Shown here piece after piece: positions 58,647 through 64,000 of a stretch of 64,000 nucleotides of DNA. The translations under genes were made by a program, and so were the position numbers. The notes beneath the pieces were generated by a model, which saw only the letters and a list, made by a program, of their open reading frames with translations, did not search any database and was not told the DNA's origin. The stretch's first letter is position 1. The number at the start of each line of letters is the position of its first letter. The stretch covers positions 1 to 64,000 of the forward strand of contig NZ_CANMKO010000015.1 of the NCBI RefSeq assembly GCF_947498515.1, read 5' to 3'. The DNA comes from an uncultured Pelagimonas sp. GTDB taxonomy: Bacteria > Pseudomonadota > Alphaproteobacteria > Rhodobacterales > Rhodobacteraceae.

Positions 58647-59020
58647 TGAAACGCCCTGCGATCAATGTGTTGGACGGTATACTTGAGGAATGCTCACGCG
58701 ACCCTCTCACCGGATTTTTCCGCGATGGTCATTGCAATACCTGCGCCGAAGACGCCGGCAACCATACGGTGTGTGCGGTGATGACGGCGGAATTCCTCGC
58801 CTATTCGGCCTATGTCGGCAACGATCTATCAACGCCGCGACCTGAGTTCAATTTTGCCGGGCTCAAACCCGGTGATCAATGGTGCCTTTGCGCAGCGCGT
58901 TTCCTTCAGGCCCATGACGAGGGCTGTGCGCCCAAGGTTAATCTGGCTGCCACACACAAGGATGCCTTGGAGATTGTGCCGCTCAAGGTGTTGCGTGAAC
59001 ACAGCCTAACAAACAACTAA
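58643..59020 (+). CDS. DUF2237 protein
   Basis: The protein is 125 aa. AINVLDGILEECSRDPLTGF and TGFFRDGHCNTCAEDAGNHT with PRPEFNFAGLKPGDQWCLCA are diagnostic of DUF2237. The conserved cysteines suggest metal or redox chemistry, but the function is unknown. Confidence 0.9.
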   Translation: MMKRPAINVLDGILEECSRDPLTGFFRDGHCNTCAEDAGNHTVCAVMTAEFLAYSAYVGNDLSTPRPEFNFAGLKPGDQWCLCAARFLQAHDEGCAPKVNLAATHKDALEIVPLKVLREHSLTNN

Positions 59021-59042
59021 GGGCGGCCCCTACGCGCCGCCC
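59021..59042. terminator. Hairpin between DUF2237 gene and slipin
   Basis: GGGCGG and CCGCCC pair around CCCCTACGCG in the 28-base gap between two convergent genes. There is no T-tract, so termination by this alone may be weak. Confidence 0.5.
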
Positions 59043-59048
59043 CCGGTC

Positions 59049-60206
59049 TTAGGTTTGGTCTGACAAACGGACGACTCCATTCATCAAACCCTCGGTGCCG
59101 TTGTGCACGGTCAACTGGTCGACCTTGCTTGCGATGTTTTCAAGCGCCTCAAGCTCTTTGAGGCGCAGCATCACAGGGTTTTCAGCCATCACCTTGGCGG
59201 TGTTCAAAAGCGAACGGGTTGCGTTCGTTTCTTCACGACGCCGGATGACGTTAGCCTCGGCTTCTTTTTGCGTCGCAACCACCTTGTTCAAGATGTCGCG
59301 CATCTCACCAGGCAGGATCACATCTTTCAATGCGATATCGCCTACTTCGATGCCGATCTCGGCCATTTCGCCACGCACCTTGGCGGCGGCTTCTGCATCG
59401 ACACTCACCTTGTCGGCCAACATCTGATCCAATGTCAGCGCGCCAAGGGTTTTACGAAACGCAAGCTGCAAAGCCCGGTGCAAGGCTTCGGAAAAGTCCC
59501 CGACTGTCGACACCGCACGCAGAGGGTCCGTGACACGGAAATCCGCGCTCAGGTTGATGCGCAAAGTCACCCGGTCTTTGGTCAGGATCTCTTGACCTGT
59601 CACCTCTTTGGCCTGCCAACGGGTATCCACCATCTTGACCAGATGCTTACGCCCCAACTGCCAGAACCAGTAGGTTCCGGAGGTCAGCACCTTTTGATGC
59701 ACCCCGTCAATCGACCAAAGACCGACGCGCCCAAGGGCCACTTCGACAGAGCTCATACCCCGCATCAATACCCGGCCACGTTCGGTTTGACCCAACCGAC
59801 GGACCAAGTCTTGAGGCAAGTCATGCGTGTCAGACAAGGCAAGGGTTTCGACCTTCCAGTCCCCGGCGTCGCGCCACAAAAGCAACCGCTTGTCGGGCGA
59901 AAGAAGGTCCCAGATCCGACCATTGCGGCTCAGAACCGCGATCTCATTCGCGCCGGTTTCAACGGTCACCACATGAGGATCAGCCAGATCAGGCCGCGTG
60001 CGCATCAAGGCATCGGCGTATTGCGACGTGAAAACGGGAGTTGTCAGGTCAAATACAATCACCTCGGCTTTGCGCGCGCTTAGCCGGTGTTCACCGGGGC
60101 CAAGCATGGCGTCAAAGCGACCATTCAACAGGACAAGCGCCCGTTGTGTTTCGGTCAGGGTGAGGCGCTGCTTACCTTGCAGCTTATCAATCAACATTTT
60201 CATCAT
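59049..60206 (-). CDS. Slipin/SPFH-family protein
   Basis: ATG 60206 gives 385 aa; a longer frame reaches 60512 but its start has unlikely composition. SPFH (band 7) signature: VDTRWQAKEVTGQEILTKDR with VTLRINLSADFRVTDPLRAV, and IGIEVGDIALKDVILPGEMR followed by QKEAEANVIRRREETNATRS, a coiled coil. The N-terminus has no transmembrane helix, unlike most slipins, and 150 residues of unusual sequence (LTETQRALVLLNGRFDAMLG) precede. It probably forms a membrane scaffold. Confidence 0.85.
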   Translation of the reverse strand: MMKMLIDKLQGKQRLTLTETQRALVLLNGRFDAMLGPGEHRLSARKAEVIVFDLTTPVFTSQYADALMRTRPDLADPHVVTVETGANEIAVLSRNGRIWDLLSPDKRLLLWRDAGDWKVETLALSDTHDLPQDLVRRLGQTERGRVLMRGMSSVEVALGRVGLWSIDGVHQKVLTSGTYWFWQLGRKHLVKMVDTRWQAKEVTGQEILTKDRVTLRINLSADFRVTDPLRAVSTVGDFSEALHRALQLAFRKTLGALTLDQMLADKVSVDAEAAAKVRGEMAEIGIEVGDIALKDVILPGEMRDILNKVVATQKEAEANVIRRREETNATRSLLNTAKVMAENPVMLRLKELEALENIASKVDQLTVHNGTEGLMNGVVRLSDQT

Positions 60207-60597
60207 ACTCTCCAATACGTCGTCATGCGCGCAAAACGCGTTTTCTCCTTTTGGTGTTTGGGGTTGCGCCGGGATTGGCGGCAGGTGTGACGCACCGGCA
60301 CGATTGCCAATGCGTGAAATGAGTGGGTCCGAAACCACCCCATTGCCAAGGCCAGTGGCGAAGGATGGGGCGAGCGGTGACGCGGCCCATTGGTGCGCCC
60401 TGCCCCATTGAGGCGTGGCGGGCCAACAGGTGGCGGCACGTCTCCCGATCCCCGGCCAATGGCCTGAGCGGAGTTGGGTCAGGCGCAGGTCGTGACCTTT
60501 GCCGCGATCCACCCCCGCGAGGATGGTTTCGGAACCCGATATGGTGGACCGCTTGCGCGGGCCGGCGTGATAGGCCGGTGCTCACTTAAGAGCTTTG
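60207..60597. other. GC-rich upstream region of the slipin gene, no recognised gene
   Basis: Frames run through in several directions because of the GC content, but no product is recognised. The region should hold the slipin promoter. No repeats or hairpins of note were seen apart from short GC-rich palindromes near 60560-60580 (GGCCGGCGTGATAGGCCGG). Confidence 0.4.
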
Positions 60598-60599
60598 AG

Positions 60600-60669
60600 A
60601 AACGGCAGGAGTCGAACCTGCGACACCCAAATTCGTAGTTTGGTGCTCTATCCAGACTGAGCTACGTTT
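60600..60669 (-). tRNA. tRNA-like sequence, anticodon ACG (Arg-type), atypical
   Basis: D-arm GCTC/GAGC, anticodon stem CCAAA/TTTGG with loop CTACGAA (anticodon ACG) and T-arm GCAGG TTCGACT CCTGC are all intact. The acceptor stem pairs only AAACG with CGTTT; the remaining two positions mismatch, and no CCA is encoded. Its 5' end runs into the CCA of the second tRNA-like sequence. It may be a pseudogene or a specialised RNA rather than the regular tRNA-Arg. Confidence 0.55.
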
Positions 60670-60745
60670 GGACATGTTGACGGGAGTCGAACCCATGACC
60701 CGCGGAACCTAGGTCCGCTGCTCTACCTGACTGAGCTACAACACA
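60669..60745 (-). tRNA. tRNA-like sequence with palindromic anticodon loop, atypical
   Basis: Acceptor TGTGTTG/CAACATG, D-arm GCTC/GAGC, anticodon stem GCGGA/TCCGC, T-arm ATGGG TTCGACT CCCGT and an encoded CCA are present. The loop is CCTAGGT, so position 33 is C instead of the invariant U and the anticodon would read TAG. U1-G72 closes the acceptor. Identity cannot be assigned with confidence. It overlaps the first tRNA-like sequence at the CCA. Confidence 0.55.
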
Positions 60746-60954
60746 CTGTGCAATCCCACTGTCTCAGCCTTGGCATACGGGAATGGCAGAGCCAGCCGCA
60801 CCGGGTGAGCAACAACTCAGCCCGCAAAGGTCTGATCCATCAGGACCACGAGGGGGGAATAATCCGCAACAGATGAGTCGTTCAACCGGTTGGTTGAATG
60901 TCGCACAGGGGCGTTGCGCCCGCGCAACATTATTACTCACTCGCGCAATAAATG

Positions 60955-60984
60955 AAAAAGGCGCCCCGAACCGAAGCGCCTTTT
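60955..60984 (-). terminator. trpB terminator
   Basis: On the minus strand AAGGCGC and GCGCCTT pair around TTCGGTTCGGG and are followed by TTTTTC. It lies 36 bases after the trpB stop. Confidence 0.88.
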
Positions 60985-61019
60985 GCCAATTTCCAAAGCG
61001 GTTGCGCTTTGCAAAAATA

Positions 61020-62264
61020 TCAGTCCGCTGTGCGGCCTTCTGTGTCGGACATATCAAAGCCAAGGTGTTTGGCGACTGTAAAGATGTCTTTGTCGCCGCG
61101 CCCACACATATTCATGATGATGATATGATCTTTGGGAAGTTCAGGCGCGATTTTGGCGACATGGGCCAAAGCATGGCTTGGCTCGAGCGCCGGGATGATG
61201 CCTTCGGTTTCACAAGATAGCTGGAACGCGGCCAAGGCCTCTTTGTCGGTGATGGCGACGTATTCCGCACGGCCAATATCATTTAACCAAGCATGTTCAG
61301 GACCGATACCGGGATAGTCGAGCCCGGCCGAGATTGAGAACCCTTCGAGGATTTGGCCATCGTCATCCTGCAATAGATAGGTGCGGTTGCCGTGCAAAAC
61401 ACCGGGGCGACCACCGGTTAGCGACGCGCAATGCTCCATCTTGTCATTCACACCCTTGCCACCGGCTTCGACGCCAATGATGTTAACGTCTTTGTCGTCA
61501 AGGAAAGGGAAGAACAGGCCCATCGCGTTGGACCCGCCGCCAATGGCGGCGATGATCGTATCGGGCAAACGGCCTTCGGCTTCCATGATCTGCTCTTTGG
61601 CTTCTTTGCCAATGATCGATTGGAAATCACGCACCATGGCCGGATAGGGGTGCGGGCCTGCAACCGTCCCAATGCAATAAAACGTGTCGTTGACGTTGGT
61701 GACCCAATCGCGCAGGGCATCGTTCATCGCGTCCTTGAGGGTTCCGCGACCGGAGGTCACCGGAATAACTTCGGCCCCCAAAAGGCGCATACGGAACACA
61801 TTGGGAGACTGACGCTCAACGTCATGCGCGCCCATATAGACAACACATTTGAGACCGAACTTGGCACAAACGGTGGCCGTAGCAACGCCGTGTTGACCGG
61901 CACCGGTTTCGGCGATGATCCGGGTTTTGCCCATACGTCGGGCCAGAATGATCTGCCCCAACACGTTGTTGATCTTATGCGCGCCGGTGTGGTTCAACTC
62001 ATCGCGTTTGAGGTAAATCTTGGCCCCACCAAGGCGTTCGCTAAGACGTTCCGCATGATAGAGCGGCGATGGGCGGCCAACATAGTGCTTCCACAAGAAA
62101 TCCATCTCGTCCCAGAAAGACTGGTCTGTTTTGGCCTTCTCGTATTCCTCTTCCAGCGACAGGATCAGTGGCATCAAAGTCTCGGAGACAAAACGCCCCC
62201 CGTGGATCCCAAACCGCCCCTTTTCATCAGGGCCAGTCATGAAGCTGTTGATGAGGTCTTCCAT
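61020..62264 (-). CDS. trpB: Tryptophan synthase beta chain
   Basis: The protein is 414 aa. [14 protein letters not shown] holds the PLP-binding Lys, [20 protein letters not shown] the catalytic Glu region, and [14 protein letters not shown] the phosphate-binding Gly loop. It joins indole and serine to tryptophan. GGGAGAAACGCG precedes the ATG. trpA is not next to it in the window; roseobacters often have trpFB split from trpA. Confidence 0.96.
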   Translation of the reverse strand: MEDLINSFMTGPDEKGRFGIHGGRFVSETLMPLILSLEEEYEKAKTDQSFWDEMDFLWKHYVGRPSPLYHAERLSERLGGAKIYLKRDELNHTGAHKINNVLGQIILARRMGKTRIIAETGAGQHGVATATVCAKFGLKCVVYMGAHDVERQSPNVFRMRLLGAEVIPVTSGRGTLKDAMNDALRDWVTNVNDTFYCIGTVAGPHPYPAMVRDFQSIIGKEAKEQIMEAEGRLPDTIIAAIGGGSNAMGLFFPFLDDKDVNIIGVEAGGKGVNDKMEHCASLTGGRPGVLHGNRTYLLQDDDGQILEGFSISAGLDYPGIGPEHAWLNDIGRAEYVAITDKEALAAFQLSCETEGIIPALEPSHALAHVAKIAPELPKDHIIIMNMCGRGDKDIFTVAKHLGFDMSDTEGRTAD

Positions 62265-62329
62265 CGCGTTTCTCCCGTGCGGTCTTGGCTTTCAATAGGG
62301 CAATTGGGGCGCAAAAGGCCAGAGGCAAA

Positions 62330-63652
62330 TCATTTTGCGATGCCTGCCGCCCGTTCCAGAGCCGGATAACGTGCACCCAGTGTCAGAGCGCGCATGACAA
62401 AGGACACCATCAAACCCGCCCAAAGCCCGTGATTGCCCCAGATCGGCACCATCACAGCGACGGCGATGAAAAACGCAACAGCGGAGATCACCATCATATT
62501 GCGCATGTCCCGCGTGCGGGTTGCCCCAATGAAAATCCCATCCAGCATCCAACTTGGCAAGCCAATGATCGGGGTTATGGCGATCCAAATTAGGTAGATA
62601 CGCGCCGTGGATTGAACCTCTGGGTCTTTGGAGATCATGTCGATGATGGCCCCACCGAAAAGCCAGAACCCAATGGCAAAACCAAAGTTGCAGATAAATC
62701 CCCAAAGCGTGCTCAACCACGCGGCACGGCGCAATCGGGCGACCGCCCCTGCCCCAAAGGCCTGACCGACAAGGGCTTCTGCTGCGAAAGCAAAGCCATC
62801 AAGCGCAAAGGCCATGATCTGGATGAACTGCATAAGCACTTGATTGGCCGCCAATTGGACAGTGCCAAAACCGGCGCTAAAGTAGAAAATGAAAGACAGG
62901 AAGATCGCTTCGAGCATCAAAGATCGTGCAAGGATGTCGGTGTTGACCACAGCCATCTTACGCAATGCGGCCATGTCGAAAACCCGCGGCCAATCGCGGG
63001 CCGCCGCGTGACGCAACGCATTGCGACAGAGCCAGAGCCCAAACGCCAAGCCGCTCCATTCGGCAATCACGCTGGCAACGGCAACACCTTGAACACCCCA
63101 GCCCAGGCCAGTGACAAAGATAAGATCCCCCACCACGTTCAACGCCGTGACCAACAATTGCATCGCCAAAACCGCACGCGACCGTTCGCGCGCAATCAGC
63201 CAGCCCAAAATGCCGTACATGCCGATTGCCGCCGGGGCGGACCAGATGCGGATATTCATGTAGCTGCGCGAGAGCGTTTCGACTTGATCGTCCACCGGGG
63301 ACATTCCAAAGGCGAGACCAAGTATCGGTTGCAACAACCCGATCATAAGAAGCCCGCCCGCCCCACCAATCATTAGCGAACGCACCAACAGGGCAACCAC
63401 TTCGCCACGATCCCCCGCGCCCTCGGCCTGTGCGGTCATACCGGCGGTGCCCATGCGCAAGAACCCAAAGACCCAGTAGATCGCCGACAAGACCACAGAC
63501 CCAATCCCAACGGCGGCGATGGGTTCGGCATGCGGGATTTGACCGACCACCGCAGTATCGACAACACCGATCAGAGGCACCGCAACATTGGCGAGCATGA
63601 TCGGAATCGCAATCTTTAGAATGCGGCTATGGGTGATTACATCGCTGCTCAT
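62330..63652 (-). CDS. MATE-family efflux transporter (DinF-like)
   Basis: The protein is 440 aa with twelve membrane helices. ILKIAIPIMLANVAVPLIGV and VDTAVVGQIPHAEPIAAVGI start the first half, and ILARSLMLEAIFLSFIFYFS with QLAANQVLMQFIQIMAFALD the second, as usual in MATE exporters, which use sodium or proton gradients. The substrate is unknown. Confidence 0.9.
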   Translation of the reverse strand: MSSDVITHSRILKIAIPIMLANVAVPLIGVVDTAVVGQIPHAEPIAAVGIGSVVLSAIYWVFGFLRMGTAGMTAQAEGAGDRGEVVALLVRSLMIGGAGGLLMIGLLQPILGLAFGMSPVDDQVETLSRSYMNIRIWSAPAAIGMYGILGWLIARERSRAVLAMQLLVTALNVVGDLIFVTGLGWGVQGVAVASVIAEWSGLAFGLWLCRNALRHAAARDWPRVFDMAALRKMAVVNTDILARSLMLEAIFLSFIFYFSAGFGTVQLAANQVLMQFIQIMAFALDGFAFAAEALVGQAFGAGAVARLRRAAWLSTLWGFICNFGFAIGFWLFGGAIIDMISKDPEVQSTARIYLIWIAITPIIGLPSWMLDGIFIGATRTRDMRNMMVISAVAFFIAVAVMVPIWGNHGLWAGLMVSFVMRALTLGARYPALERAAGIAK

Positions 63653-63672
63653 CTCGGCGTTCGCTTGTGTCT

Positions 63673-63735
63673 AGGGAAATTGGGGCTCTGCCCCGTCCGC
63701 CTTGGGCGGACTCCCTGGGATATTTTGAGAAAGAA
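63673..63735. repeat. Roseobacter-type intergenic hairpin repeat
   Basis: GGGGC-TCT-GCCCC and GTCCGCC-TT-GGGCGGAC follow each other, then CCTGGGATATTTTGAGAAAGAAGAAAC. Sequences of this style recur between genes in many Rhodobacterales genomes. It separates the MATE gene from the thioesterase gene and may work as a terminator or REP-like element. Confidence 0.5.
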
Positions 63736-63767
63736 GAAACCGTGGCGGCTCTCTGTCTTCGATAGGA

Positions 63768-64000
63768 TCAGGATTTGGGGCGCGGCATCAGAAAGTGCGC
63801 TGTGGCTTGGGCCATAGGGCGGTCGCGGTTGTCTTGCCAGGCTTCGGCCTGAACCGAGGCATAGCGTCGCCCAGACCGGGTCACCCGCGCCCGCGCATAG
63901 GCATCGCGGGGAAGCCCAGAGCGCAGATAGTCAACGGTGAAGTCGATGGTTTTGGGCAAGCGCGGCAGGTCGCCATGGGTCAAGGTATCAGGGTCAAGCT
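63768..64000 (-). CDS. Hot-dog thioesterase, C-terminal part (runs off the window)
   Basis: The frame is open to the window end and codes the final 77 residues: LPKTIDFTVDYLRSGLPRDA, YARARVTRSGRRYASVQAEA and MAQATAHFLMP. This is the end of a PaaI-type acyl-CoA thioesterase fold. The catalytic part of the long helix lies outside the window. The substrate cannot be stated. Confidence 0.75.
   Translation of the reverse strand, partial: LDPDTLTHGDLPRLPKTIDFTVDYLRSGLPRDAYARARVTRSGRRYASVQAEAWQDNRDRPMAQATAHFLMPRPKS

Noticed and set aside
59103-60083. Plus-strand frame of 326 codons opposite the slipin gene
   Set aside because: Antisense shadow; no recognisable product and no ribosome binding site.
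1-64000. CRISPR arrays or intact insertion sequences
   Set aside because: No regularly spaced direct repeats with spacers and no transposase gene with terminal inverted repeats were seen in the window.

Overview
The window is from an alphaproteobacterium of the Rhodobacterales, most likely the Roseobacter group. The basis is protein-level recognition (MmcB-type repair protein, DUF6324 small protein, NirDL fusion, PhoX, NnrS, gene-transfer-agent-like head and tail genes) and a tRNA-His with the A73 discriminator typical of that lineage. It falls into three parts: a left edge with remnants, a prophage of about 42 kb (roughly 1734-44087), and ordinary chromosome (44.1-64 kb).

Left edge (1-1733): the start of a secreted-type Calx-beta-like protein on the minus strand, a stretch without recognisable genes, and a decayed, internally deleted copy of the integrase found intact at 42735-43958. 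A 41-bp sequence identical to the 3' half of tRNA-His (1734-1774) ends the remnant and repeats exactly at 44047-44087 inside the intact tRNA-His. This marks attL and attR of the prophage and shows that an older relative once used the same site.

Prophage: just inside attL lies an AT-rich accessory block with a TIR-domain protein, a Hachiman pair (HamA nuclease, HamB helicase) and an unknown convergent gene. Next, on the minus strand and read from high to low coordinates, comes a long late operon: HNH, terminase, portal, protease, capsid, connectors, tail tube, a frameshifted tail chaperone, tape measure, and four gene-transfer-agent-type baseplate/fibre proteins. It continues with a DUF2793 protein and a holin-endolysin-spanin lysis cassette, and ends with a CtrA-like regulator overlapping a GafA/DUF6456-like activator, an adenine methylase and a secreted nuclease. 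To the right are the replication genes (primase, AAA+ helicase, ParB-like, methyltransferase) next to a cluster of CGTTAC repeats, then the immunity region (Cro-like and repressor-like genes around three operator copies). A rightward early operon under a fourth and fifth operator carries small regulators, an excisionase-like protein and the integrase. The prophage looks complete and inducible, built on a gene-transfer-agent-like structural plan.

Chromosome: a GNAT enzyme, a DUF6324 protein, MmcB, a cupin-ArsR-SRPBCC operon, a probable 6S-type RNA, and then a heme d1 cluster (uroporphyrinogen methyltransferase, nirDL, nirG, nirH, nirJ, a CbiX-like chelatase, a small membrane protein). NnrS is divergent from it across a perfect FNR/NnrR-type box. 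PhoX, peptidyl-tRNA hydrolase, a serine hydrolase, a DUF2237 protein, a slipin, two overlapping odd tRNA-like sequences, trpB, a MATE exporter and a partial thioesterase follow.

Two items stand out. The prophage encodes a CtrA-like protein whose phospho-acceptor aspartate is replaced by alanine, translationally coupled to a GafA-like protein; this resembles a viral copy of the host circuit that controls gene transfer agents. The other is the TIR plus Hachiman plus unknown-gene block next to attL. All identifications rest on reading the sequence; no database search was run.
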